Of a stretch of 64,000 nt of DNA, positions 1 to 11,050 are shown in pieces. The stretch is from Pristionchus mayeri (Eukaryota; Nematoda; Chromadorea; Rhabditida; Neodiplogasteridae). The stretch is from the NCBI GenBank assembly GCA_036245805.1, contig BTRK01000002.1:40406661-40470660 (forward strand). The letters are read 5' to 3'. The notes beneath the pieces are model-generated. The model was not told the origin of the DNA. It was given only the letters and a program-made list of their open reading frames with translations, and did not search any database. The position numbers and the translations under genes are program-made. Positions within the stretch are counted from its first letter, which is position 1, and each line of letters opens with the position of its first letter.

Positions 1-864
1 GCGCGTCCGTAGATCGTTGCCTATGGCCCGGAAAGTAGTGGCAGCTCCACAAAAAGTTGTGAATCGATTCTTTGATGGTTTTTGCGACTTCCTTTCCAGG
101 AGCCAGATTTTATGCTAATGATCTCTTGAAATGGTGAGCGCCTAAAGTACAGTTATTCGAAAAAATGACTTTTTCCTGTGGGCCGACGAAAACCGATCAA
201 TACCAAACTTTCAGGATCATCTACTGTCATGATGGCGATCATTCTTCTGCGTTGGACGAGTCTCTAGCTTCCCTAGAAGAGATATGCGTTTTCAGTTTCA
301 AACTTGCAGCAACGTGATCCGGGGTCGCAGCAACTTGAAAATTGTTTTCTGTGCAGTCCAAGGACATGTCTCAATACCCAATAAATTTGACTAAATTTTC
401 TTACAAGAAATATAATTTTTCGAAAAAGTGGTGGGCGATTGGGTCATCACTTCGAAAGAATCAGAAATATGCATAACTTCGCAATAACAACAGATTGTTC
501 CCCATTAGATTTGCTATTCCTAGTTCAATTTTTAGCTCAATACATCGAGTGGTTCAAACACTATGACGAAAAGAAAAAGCTGGCCAATACTTTCCGGCGA
601 TACTGCATGTCTCTACTTAGAGATAATGATAACGTACTAGTATTTATCCAAATCTCTTAACGCGTACAATATTACTTAAAATATTCGCCAAATATAATGG
701 AAATGCTGAGTATGTGAACAGGAGATTTAATTGTGAACGATTAGGGGGAGGGGGTGCAGTTGCTTAAGGAGCACATGTTACGTTTGAGACCTGAGAAAAT
801 AATGATTATAGATTACCAATATTTCCATTCGGTCAATGATTATTAGAATTTTCGAAAGTAATAT

Positions 865-981
865 ATGAGTGACTATCTGAGAGAATTCACCTTAGGCCGT
901 ACAGCGAAAAATAAAGTAGTGATTTTAAGATCTCCCTAGGGTTAACTTTTCACGTAGAGTTCGAAAATCGACCTTAGGAAA
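865..981 (+). repeat. Dispersed repeat copy 1
   Basis: Starts near GAGTGACTATCTGAGAGA, continues through GGCCGTACA and an AACTTTTC segment, and ends with TTCGAAAATCGACCTTAGG. The same order of motifs recurs at 28159-28290 and 28396-28511 outside the palindrome, and in mirror form at 27163-27279. No coding capacity is seen. Confidence 0.6.
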
Positions 982-2023
982 AAAAGTATCGCAATTTATA
1001 GTGAGCTATATGAGAGTAGTAGAACAGTAAATAAATATAGGTTCGGCAGCTGCTCCAATTCCAAAGATATTTTGGATCAAATTTATTCAAAATCTAGATT
1101 TGTCATAATAATTTATTGTGTATTTACGTACTAATGAGCCGCATTTGCTGCTTTGTTTTTGCATTATCAATTACATTGTGGTGTGAAATCACCAAATTGA
1201 TTTGATTTCAGTCGATTTAGATCGTAAAATTTTGGTCTCAAGTACCAATTGTGCAATGTTCAATGTCAAAAACCCGAACCTAGAAGTGCTCACTGAAGCT
1301 TATATGTACATTTTCTGATTTATGTGGAAGTATTCTTTACTCCATGCAGAATGCGCATCTTCAGATTTTCGAAAATCCACACTTTCAGGTCCCCCAATTT
1401 TGAGCAAAATCGAAAATTCGAAAACCGATATTTTTCGAGTGATTCAAACGCGGATGTTTCGATGATAATTCACATTCCCCAATATTGAAACTTATTTTTT
1501 TCGTCAATTCTGCTTCGAAATAGTGAAAATGGAGACGATAGAAACGAAAAACCTGAAATTCCTAGCAATTGATACCTTTTCTGCTATGTGGGAAACACCT
1601 CGCATGCGCCTTATTTTGCGCTGAAATTTGCATCCAGGGGTAACTTTTGACGAGGAATTTAATGAACATACTTAAAAGTACGCATCTCATATAAAATTTT
1701 TAGGACGACCAATTTGATAATTTAAATGACGATAATTTTTTTCCCAGATGAGCTAGCGTTTCACTTCTAACAGTAAAAAAGCTTATAAAAATGCTGTATG
1801 CTTGCCTCGTTAGATATCATCGATCTGCTAAAGCTGTATTCAAAAGAAAAATACTTTCATCTACGTCCTAAGGAATCACTACATAGATTTTTAAAAAAAC
1901 CGAAGAATATCACGCCTCTCACGAGAGAATCGAGCAACCCAAGTCGTTGTTCTAATTGTCTTATCAGTTAGAGTTAATCAAAAACTATCGAATGAGTGGT
2001 TTACTTAACACATACGGACACGG

Positions 2024-2349
2024 TGGTGGCAGTTACATTCATTTTAGTTTTCGCGAAAATTAGAAGTATTTTTCATCCCTTCAGACCGTCCGATGGTGAG
2101 CGTTCGGACATGAATGAAATCACTTTTTCTCAGATGTAAAATTTTCCGATTCATTTCATTAGTCTTTCAAACGAATAGCAGTGTTTCACGATGTGATAAA
2201 GTTGTGAAACATATCAGAAAGTTAGAAAAGTGAGGTAAAGAAGTAAAGTAATTCCATTCATCTCGGAACGCTCACAATCGGGCGATCTGAAGGGATGAAA
2301 AACGCCTTCAAATGATCGGAAAACTTAAAAAAATTAATGTAACTGCCGT
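2024..2349. mobile_element. MITE-like inverted repeat, ~326 bp
   Basis: GGCAGTTACATTCATTTTAG at the left end pairs with AATGTAACTGCC at the right end. Inside, TTTTTCATCCCTTCAGA and a GTGAGCGTTC block appear in both orientations (2070-2110 and 2262-2305). There is no coding sequence. A target-site duplication is not clear, so the superfamily is not assigned. Confidence 0.55.
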
Positions 2350-2493
2350 TACCCGATGCTACTCTCCCAGGCTCTCCGCGCCCTTTTGTTAGGGGGCAAC
2401 CCTTCAATGCTGTATATTGTGTAACAGTTGACCGAGTTACTACAATTTAGTCTACCATTTCGAGTTTAAAAAAAAACTAACTGGAAGTTGTGA

Positions 2494-4079
2494 GGCTGCC
2501 CAGTACAGTTTCCTCGGGAAAGAACTGATTCACACAGGGATCGGCGCCCATTTCTTCGGTTAAATCAGTACGAACTGCAAAGAACGATCAATTCCTCAGC
2601 ATCACCTACAAAAAAAAAGAGCAAGGCCCCATGCCGCATTTAACTTTCCCTATTGCACATCACTTATGTGCATTCCAGACACCCTTGCTAGTATCTCCCT
2701 TCAGAGATAACCGTACCTTTCGAGGTGTCGCGCGTCGTAATTGTGGTGTCAGTGACAGTAGTAGTCGACGAATCTGGAATCGTCCAAAGCTACGGTCCCA
2801 CTATTCTAAAAATAATGTTCCAACCTTGAGGGCAGTTTACTTCTGACAGATAGTATCTCGTGTATGGTTCGAGGCAGCTGAAGATCAACCAATACATTAA
2901 TCTATGGTTAAGCTATGACATTAGATTACATTTCAGTATCTGAAGGTCGATTTATTCCATCATAGTTGAATGAGTCGGGAGGATCGTGAAGGAACACAAG
3001 ATTTACCCGAAGGATTACGGAGCCACGCTTCCCAGAAGAACGCACGAAAAATCAGATGGATCGAAGACGACCGAGGTGGATTGAACCTACTCGTTTAAAT
3101 CGTTATGTTAATCAATGCTTGAAGGAAGATTAAAACAAACATGAGTTTCGTTTTTTTCAGGAATAATTTCTTGAAAAAACTGGAACCCAGACACAGTGTG
3201 AAACAGGCGTCCTTCGACGCAGCTTCGGTAGCCATCATGACATTGCAGGCAGTGGAGGAAGTCTCCTCGATGAAGCTTGTGAGAGGATTCTGAGAAGCAT
3301 GTATTCGACGGGCTCATTTCCCCTCCGTTGCCCCGATTTTAATGAATAAACATCCTTGTCCTTCCGTATAGGATAAACCTGACTAACAATACAAAGAGAC
3401 CGCAGTGTGGTTGACCGAATTGCTTTGGGAGATATATTTATGGGCCCAGTGTATCCCTATGAGGCTAAATGTTATCATACTTTTTACCGCTTGTCGATAT
3501 CTTATACTCGAGTTATGGCCCAAAAACTCTTCGAAACTTGTCACAACGAAGAGGGTTGAAATCGGGACGAGAGCGGTGTGGGCGGAGCCCGCTCTGCCTG
3601 ATTTCATCCAGATCTCCAAAACTTGGAGCAGGGCTTCGCATCGAGCCTTGCTCTAAAGAGAGGGAGGATGTCAAGATCACGCGCTCTCTAGGAATCCCCG
3701 TCACTTTACAGCTCCATTAGCGCGCGTTCTTGAACTTGACAGGGCATAAGAGCTGTTGTCGTTGTCTCGGTTGAAGTTGTAGACTGATAAAAATATTAAT
3801 GAGTGGGGTCTCGAAGGAAACGCTGTAGGGTGGCGAAAACATCTCATTATTTGGTTCAATAATAAAGAAATGAGAGAGAATGCAATAAGATTAAAAAAAA
3901 CAATAACATAATACGTCGCTCAGTAGAGATCGAGAAGCGGGCCATTGGCGCATCATTTCACACACCCTCTAGATCACTTACCTCTGAACATTTCGATGGG
4001 ATAGAGTGTACGGAAGAGTGTACGGAGGAGGAGGAACTTTATGATATATATGTGGTGCAAACATTTCTGCAAAAGCATC
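2494..4079 (+). repeat. Inner inverted repeat R1 (1.59 kb)
   Basis: Begins GGCTGCCCAGTACAG and ends TGCAAAAGCAT. It is the inverted partner of R2 (11051-12608), bracketing the gene core of the left arm. It differs from R2 by indels: R1 has an extra stretch near 3385-3420, and R2 has nine extra bases (GGGGCGAGT region near 11916). Short frames overlap on both strands (3383-3720) and no protein family is recognised. It may be a terminal repeat of a large composite element or simply a segmental repeat; no transposase or target duplication was found. Confidence 0.8.
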
Positions 4080-5523
4080 TTATTCACTCACTGAAACATT
4101 CGTGTGAAAATTGTACACTAGATGGAAATGTAAGAATGAAGAAAATATGACTACATGTGGGTGTTTGAATAAAAATCGATCCGATCCGAATTGATTCGAC
4201 ACGGCCAAAAATATCGATTCTCTAAGTTTGTGTACTACTTTATCAGCTATAATAATCCAACAGAGTGGAGTGGCAATGAAACGTCGCCAAAGTTGCTCAC
4301 GCCGGCAGCTACTCCCATGACCCATTCATGGTTTCGCACTCCCCTCAATTTGAGGGGAGCAGTGCTGAATGGCGCACCGAGGATCATGGTCAAAAATCGA
4401 TCTGCAGGTCAAAATCGATCGGTAGGTCAAAGTCAAGTCTAGTTACCGTGCCCAATCGATCATACAATACCACCAGATACCGTATACTACTAACGTACCC
4501 CCTGATTATCGCAAACTCACTTTATTTGTTTAAAATTCCGGTACCGTGCCCAATCGATTGCACAGTACACAAGTTCTCCGGCCCTGCCATACAAATATTA
4601 TTTCAAAGGTATATTTTTCCAAATGGTGTTTCACAAACGCTACCCGACTTTTTAAAATCCCTCGCTCGATAACACTTATGAACACACACCCATTCCCATT
4701 CAAAAAATACACACACCCATTCCCATTCAAGTGGCCATAGCTCTGCCTACTGCTTCAGCTAGTTGGGCAGAGCTTTTAGAATATACATTTTAGACTGTAA
4801 ATGAAAACGTGCTCAATTTGTAAAGTACTTTGCAATTTGCACTCTAAAGACGGCCTGTCCGCAATACCTTATCATATTAGTTAATCGCATTTGCTCTCCC
4901 AGCTCGCTTTCGTTTGTCGTCATGGTCAACTGAATTCCTGAAATAAATCGAGCAATGAGCTCGGAATATTCATTGTTCCACTCTTTTTGATCGCATTTTC
5001 TCACTGATGGTCAAAGAAAGAACTGGGGAACAAAGTGCTGTCTGGGAATTGGTTTCTTCATTACCCGACGATCTGTCGCCTGTCCACCGATCGCGAATAT
5101 TTACGAAATGAATAGAAAATTATCCGAATTTCGCAATCTTGCTCATTCTTTGATGTTCTCACAGTACAGGATCAGTTTCTGGAGGTTTTTCCTATTTGCT
5201 TTTCTCATGCCCATAGTGTCTAATATTTGTTTGGCGTTGCTCACAATTTGCTGTTCTCATGCCTTTGATTCTGATCAAAAGCACATTTTGAACCACCTTT
5301 TGTCGTACATTTTTCGGCGATATTTTAAAATCAACAACCAATCACGTTTCCGCCATGAACCACGACGTGCATTCTTTCATTGTCTCCCACTACGCAATCC
5401 TCCGTCATTGATATAATTTTGCACGTTCCACCTCTGACGTCAAAGTCGTTCCTACCCGTCCACCTACATTAGTTTCAAACACGTGTTCTTACCTATCGCG
5501 GAATGAATATTTATTATTTTTAG
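4080..5523. other. Left part of core, no gene established
   Basis: Contains two short direct repeats around GTACCGTGCCCAATCGAT (4445-4460 and 4540-4557), a small hairpin at 4339-4361, and a TGACGTCA palindrome at 5435-5442. A 102-codon plus-strand frame at 5108-5416 has hydrophobic stretches but no recognised domain or splice context. It could be a 5' exon or chance. Confidence 0.4.
4681..4731. repeat. Short tandem duplication private to left arm
   Basis: The block CACACCCATTCCCATTCAA occurs twice here but once in the mirror arm (about 23450-23470). This accounts for the 21-bp step in the mirror coordinates and is one of the few fixed differences between arms. Confidence 0.8.
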
Positions 5524-6282
5524 GAATCGATTCATCGCAAACTGTCTTTCTATCGCTATTAAATTATATCGTACGCAGTGCACCAACTCTGAATGTGAGT
5601 TCTAATATATATAACATTTTTTCCTTAGCACCAAAATATTTTGCGCCGATCATTTGGATTATGAAATGCAAATACCTTGATCATATTTCTCAGGGATATC
5701 AATCCGAGTGCCACTCTAGCTCCGCCGCCCGTCGAGGGTCGACGAGTCTCCGTTACCAAGCATGAATTCCTTATTCTGCCAGCACAACTTACTGTTCGAG
5801 TAAGATGATTTGTCTTAATTCTAAAATGTATGTTCAAACTTTAGGGTCTCCCAAACAGCGAAAAGCACTGTAACTTCATTTTCGATAGCATGAACAATTC
5901 GGCAAAACACACTCTCAAGGTAGGCGGGATTTACGATTTTATAAGAGTACTGATTAGAATTTCAGAAAACATTACGACGGCACCATGGGATACTGCAACC
6001 CGATGACGAGTACAAGTGGCTATCGTTATTTCTGGTACAACAAACGTTTCCACTTATCCGTTCGAATCACGTGTTTTACCCGTGTAGGTATGGTTTTGGT
6101 ATTCGAATTTGTACACAGGCGCTACATCGGATGAGCACTATGACGCCATGCGGCATGGCGTCACAGTTCTCATCCTACCTAGTGCCAATTGTAAAGAATG
6201 CAGGCGTTATCTCGCGAATCAATCCACAGTGACCATAAAGCACGGTCGAGAATTCCGAAACGTCCCGGAGTATCTGAGACAG
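5524..6282 (+). CDS. Unrecognised multi-exon gene, left-arm copy
   Basis: I do not recognise the product. Exons supported by splice sites and frame are 5845-5919, 5966-6083 and 6119-6282, joining in phase. An upstream exon 5694-5799 ends in phase with 5845. A possible first exon lies at 5524-5594. Readable segments include LAPPPVEGRRVSVTKHEF, WLSLFLVQQTFPLIRSNHVF and VTVLILPSANCKECRRYL. The join between 5594 and 5694 does not keep frame, and reading through 5629-5693 meets a TGA, so the 5' end is either mis-modelled or damaged. The reading after 6282 stops at 6346. The gene sits just upstream of, and co-oriented with, the K2P gene and could even be its 5' part, though that is unlikely by content. 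Confidence 0.45.
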
Positions 6283-6714
6283 GTATGGGTGTGGATTATA
6301 TATTTTAAACTATGCTCCATTTTACATTTGTATACTCATTTAAAATAAAAACTTTCAATATATGCATTCAAACCTTGGATCGTTTGGAAATTAAAATGAG
6401 CGTTTTCTCGAACAAAGGCGATATTCAGTTCGAAATGTCCCGAAGAGGCACTACGCTGACTATTCGGGGTAGGAGGAGTCGAATTCCATCGGAAAATGAG
6501 GTGGAAAAGGAGTCCGAAGCGTCTGGTGCGCCAGTCACTTCGCATTCCAGTGAGCACGATATTGAGACCTTGCGTGATTCAAAAACATGCGTGAAGAACG
6601 TCGCTTTGCAGGAGTGAGACGTGTCGTTGGATTTGTGTTGTCGAAGCATCGATCGATTGGATTTCGGTATGCAGCAATTGTGTATTCTTTCAAAAAGAGT
6701 ACTCGATCCTAAAC

Positions 6715-9667
6715 ATGTACACATTTGGCCATTTCAGTCACATCTTGTTCACATTAATTCTCGCCCTCTACGCTGTCGGAGGCATGTTCCTCTTCCATGC
6801 CATCGAAGTCCCGCACGAAAGGAAGGTTCATGTATATCTCCTTGAAATATTGCTTTAGTAATAGCGCTGACGTTCTTAACAAATAACAGAACCTCATTAG
6901 GATGCCATAAACATATTTAGTGAGCGTATGTACTGATCGAAATTTGCGTCTATGCTAAACATTGTAGAACGTGATGGAAACTCGCGAGGCCTTGAATGAA
7001 GCACTAGCAAGTGTCGCAGTCGATTTCCAAAGCGCCTCGAGCATCTCTCATAGAAACATGACAATGCTACTCAAAGTGAGTTCGGTGAAGATATTTAGCA
7101 ATCAAAAGAAAAAAAAATAATTTAAAATATAAATGGCAAATGAGAGCTTCCTTCTAATTCTTAGATGTTTTCGGTCAACGATTATTTGTAGAAAGCGTAT
7201 ATCGAACTCATCAAGATTGATGGGAAGTACTCGGGTTCGACGTTCTACAAGTTGGAGGAACGTGTGGTATGCTATCCAAGAACTCGTTTTAAAAGATTAT
7301 TTTCATTAGAAAAAAACTGCATAATGGATATTGCAGCACCCTAATTGGACGTGGACGTACGGTACATCATTCTTCTATGCGTTCACTCTATACAGTACCA
7401 TCGGATATGGTAAATTAATTAAGGGGAATTAAAAAAATTAATTAAATAAATAAATGTTATTAATTAATTAAATTAATTAATTAAACGATTGATCATATTT
7501 ACACTAGAACTGGGCGCGTTTCGTATTCACGCAATATAGTATTTCCAACGATACTAGCAGCTCCTCAATCATTTCAGCAAAGCCCGTCGATACCAGAAGG
7601 ACCAGGATGACTGCGATGAATCGATTATGCTGCCTATACATGTTAGAGGCCGTCCAATTGTTTTTTTTTAAAATTTGAATACAATGCAGGTGGCGTTCCT
7701 ACTATCCTTGTTATGCGTTCTTACGGCGGTTGCATTCGAGTTCTACGACGCGGCGGGACCGCAAGAGTATTGGCAACTGTGTCATGGACGTAGCTGCCCA
7801 CACCGCCGGTAAACCCATGTATAGGTTTCCGGAAATTTGGTACTATAGTGATCAGGGAAACATAGAAATGCCCGACTTTTTAGACGGCCAAAATTTTGGC
7901 CGTGTAAAAAGTCGGGCATTTCTATGTTTCCCTGATCACTATAGTACCAAATTTCCCTGATCAATATAGTGCTCCTTTTAGTGAATAGGGAACATGGAGG
8001 TCTCCAAAAAATATATTTGATCAATATCGGTGATGACTTCTGGACACAACAGACCCTCGAATATTACCGATAAAGTATCTTAATCAGCAGTAATGTAGAG
8101 AAATATGACAACCATAATTGCACGCATGATTACAGTGATTTTACGATATAAATTCATGTATGTGACCCAGCGAACTTGGGTTGACCTACCGGACCGGGGG
8201 GAAGGTAGAAGCGGATATGGTAACTCCAAATGCCTTAGGGAAATTCCCCGAAGCACGGCAAAGATGTTTTACACCAGCTGGACTCGAACTCCCAACCTTC
8301 GGTTTCCAAGACAAGCCCCTTAGCCACACCATGATTTAATGACGAAAAAAATAAAAATAAAAATTCCTCACTTAGTTCCTCAACATTGAGCAAAGAAATT
8401 TTTGCGGTATATTTTGTAAAAAAAGTCAATTCATGATCGGGCAATGTGCATACGGTAGCAATGGTTACGGTAGGTTACTATAGAACATCGATAATATTGA
8501 TTGATCATTTTTGTAAAAAGTTTGACCCAAGGAATAAGTTGCTCCACGGAACCGAGGTTACGGTAACCAGGATACTGTAATTTGTATTACTGTAGTCACA
8601 TAGTGCATGTTGGTACGGTAGTCATGCTTGGTCGCACCATGACCTACCACAAGATTATCGACCATGATTACGTCGATTTTTTAGACGGCCAAAGTGAGCA
8701 AAAATACAACGTATAGGGGGTCGCTGCTTTTTTAGACGGCCAAGACGTCGTCAGTGCTGGACTGCTATGGTCATGGATCAGTCATGATGATTTTTGAAAG
8801 GCCAGAATATGCATGATGTTATAATATGGATTTATCCTTAAGATAATTCGTTTCAGGGTATGAGCTACTTCCACTCGTTCTACTTCTGCTTCCTCTCGTA
8901 TGCAGGCGTCGGTCTGGGCGATATAATGCCAGTAAACCATGCGGTAACGTGATTTTTTTCATTTAGGTGTTTCAAAATGGTTGCGTGATTTGACAGCAAA
9001 TCTATTTCTTTCAGCACCCGGCGTTAGTCGCGATCGTGCTCCTATGTTGCTTTCCCATGATGCGCGTTATAAATAGGGTAAGTTCGCGAGCATAGTAGAG
9101 ATTTTAATGGCTACAAATGGTTGGATATCAGGCTCCTGACTTTTGCAGAACGCCGCAACGAATAATTGAGATTTTTCTGTAGAAGGTGATACCTTAATTT
9201 CGATCATTTCAGGTACTCTACGTGGGTATTGACAATCGCATGTACGGTGCGATCACTTATGTGGTGGAGTCGATCGATCGCGTTGCTCTTGTTGAACCAG
9301 ATGACGATTTCCGAAGATGTAAAGGTTAGCGTACACAGAACATTTACCGTAGTATGGATGCAATATCTCGGGGATGAGGCGGGAATAAACATCAGCACCG
9401 ATTGTTTGCAATAGCCGTTGCGTGATCACTTCGTTTCGTTCCGAATAAGCGTTGACAAATTACCATGTGCTCTCCTCTGTTCGCACTCTCGCCTGTCAGA
9501 CAGAGCAAGAGAATATATGAAACGAGGAGAACATGCGCCGGTTTTCCACTATCCAGGGCCGATTTAACCTTCAAACGGCACTCTCCTGTCAGGATTATGG
9601 AGATGGTCTTGCTGATCAGAGTGATGGAGCAGACGACTACGAGGATAGACGGTTGGATATTTTATGA
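6715..9667 (+). CDS. Two-pore-domain (TWK/K2P) potassium channel, left-arm copy
   Basis: K2P channels are plasma-membrane leak K+ channels with four membrane segments and two pore loops per subunit. Exons read: 6715-6825 (membrane segment 1, FTLILALYAVGGMFLFHAIE), 6968-7075 and 7192-7266 (extracellular cap region), 7337-7409 (pore 1, SFFYAFTLYSTIGYG), 7558-7641 (cytoplasmic loop, ARRYQKDQDD), 7690-~7808 (membrane segment 3), 8857-8943 (pore 2, FYFCFLSYAGVGLGD), 9015-9077 (segment 4), 9213-~9318, 9415-9540 and 9593-9667 (acidic tail, stop at 9665). A possible upstream N-terminal exon begins at 6396. Problems: no open exon for segment 2 is found between 7410 and 7557, and the joins 7409/7558, 7808/8857 and 9318/9415 do not keep phase. 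The gene may be decaying or its splicing misread. GLGD in place of GFGD in pore 2 is a family variant. Confidence 0.75.
7831..7956. mobile_element. Long hairpin in K2P intron, left-arm copy
   Basis: GGAAATTTGGTACTATAGTG at 7831 pairs with its complement ending at 7956, giving arms of about 60 bp around GGCCAAAATTTTGGCC. One mismatch (GACGGCC against GGCCGTG) is visible. The tip motif TTTTTTAGACGGCCAA recurs alone at about 8676 and 8727, which suggests decayed relatives. The hairpin lies directly after the segment-3 exon of the K2P gene. Confidence 0.75.
8170..8335 (-). repeat. tRNA-derived SINE-like sequence, left-arm copy
   Basis: On the minus strand a polymerase III A box (TGGCTAAGGGG) is followed 36 bases later by a B box (AGTTCGAGTCC), the spacing of a tRNA promoter. 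The T-stem is enlarged and the acceptor ends do not pair, so this is not a functional tRNA. About 90 bases of unrelated tail follow, as in SINEs. It lies in a K2P intron, antisense to the gene. Confidence 0.55.
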
Positions 9668-11050
9668 TTGATATTTACGAATAGACAATAATCAATAGAC
9701 AATATTTATTCAAGCTTCAGGTGATATGCCTGTTGAACGACGCAAGTTTGTTGAAAGATACGAATAATGCCTGATTTTAAAAAAATGGAAATGAAGGGTT
9801 CCTGCTTCAGGATTCATCATTTGAAACGACTCGTTTTAGAATCCGCCGTCAGCAGATGCGCAACTTCACGATTCGTTCAGCTTTGGAATTTACATATTAA
9901 CAAATTGAGATATGGCAGAAGTGTGACTAAGCGTTCGGAAGTATTTGCTAGTGTTAATACAGCATTTTGGTCAGATTCGATTTCCATTTATCAATGTATT
10001 GCTTCCGAAGAAAGCTATTATAGAGAAGTCCTGCCAAGAATAACTTGCATGTGTCAGATTCTCCCTCTCGACCCGGTCTTTTTGTGCGTGTTGTTCCCTG
10101 CACTGAGGTATTAGAGGTTATAGGGATCTCGCTCGCGCCCAGTTGTAACATTCGTGTAGTGAAGAAAGTGCGAGAACGAGACAGATAGATAGATAAAAAG
10201 AGAGAGCTAGAGCGGGGGGATATAAGTAGGAGGATGTCTGATCCGATGTGCCACCATTTATAAATTGCTTTTCGGGTGTTTGTAAGCAACGAATGATTTG
10301 CGGTTTTCCAAATTAATATCGAGAGTTCCTGAAAAGTGAAAAGCAAGTGACTATCCTTTAGCTTCTCCCTTGCGAGGTGAAATGGAAATTATGTTGCCGG
10401 AAGCGCGTTGCGACCTTCCCCTGTTCTGCTATATGATACTATTTGCTATGGGCTGCATATTATTTCCACCCGGTGCAAGAGTGCCAGGGTATGGGTGGGA
10501 AATCGAGAGACGACCAGCCAAGGCGAGCGCTCTGTTGTTGTACAGCTGTCCCTACTTATAGGCAATCTGCATGGCAAACGATGCCAGTCTTAGGAAACTA
10601 TTATATAGCCCATATTATTACAATTGCCTCAGATACTATGCAGGGATCTCATCAGCATCAGATGTATGAGTGAGAGAACGAGAGATTGTGCGGTAACACG
10701 AGAGAGCATCAGCCGAGTTTACCATATGGTAATGGTCAGCTGCCGATTGCTACGCCGTTTATGTTCCGCAGCTTTTTTTTCATTTATTTTCAGTGTCCCT
10801 GTTCCTGGCCTCGCATAGACTGATCTTACGAGGTGTTCACGCATATTTCCTCTCATTGATCGACTTTTTTTTCCTTTTCATGGTGTTCATTTTTTTTTGT
10901 TTCGCCATTTCGATTTCTGTCAAGTTGATGTATTATATGCAGGTCAAATTATGGATGACGAATGCAAAGTGATCAAAATCAAGGAAATCAAGGAAGAACT
11001 GATCGAAATTAAGGAACTACAATGATTTTGGCAATGATTCTACAAATATA
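9668..11050. other. Region downstream of K2P, no gene established
   Basis: Frames of 115 codons (plus, 9767-10114) and 130 codons (minus, 9954-10346) overlap on opposite strands and show no family signature. Around 10170-10215 the sequence is purine-rich (AGAGAGAGCTAGAGC). No clear exon chain was found. Confidence 0.4.
10951..11025 (+). CDS. Tiny Lys/Glu/Ile-rich frame, left-arm copy
   Basis: A 24-residue frame beginning MDDECKVIKIKEIKEEL and ending at a TGA, preceded by a plausible 3' splice site (TATATGCAG at 10934-10942). The heptad-like I/K/E pattern could be a coiled-coil exon end. It may equally be chance from short ATCAAGGAA repeats. It abuts the R2 repeat. Confidence 0.2.
   Translation: MDDECKVIKIKEIKEELIEIKELQ

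Larger units (their letters stand above)
1..2493. other. Outer segment of left arm, no gene recognised
   Basis: AT-rich sequence whose only long frame is 73 codons at 439-660, with no family resemblance or splice context. It holds one copy of a dispersed repeat (865-981) and a short MITE-like inverted repeat (2024-2349). The 12 bases near 1850 (ACTTTCATCTAC) are missing from the mirror copy. Confidence 0.6.

Noticed and set aside
3383..3720. Overlapping frames on both strands in R1 (and R2-R4)
   Set aside because: They are conserved only because the repeat is; frames occur on both strands with no codon pattern or domain.
5435..5442. TGACGTCA, a possible CRE-type promoter site
   Set aside because: Eight bases alone occur by chance at this scale, and no transcription start is known.
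6148..6168. 21-base perfect palindrome GACGCCATGCGGCATGGCGTC
   Set aside because: Lies inside a supported exon and is explained by its codons; no sign that it is a regulatory site.
7410..7500. AT-rich TTAATTAA repeats as a possible origin or matrix site
   Set aside because: Simple low-complexity intron sequence with no further support.
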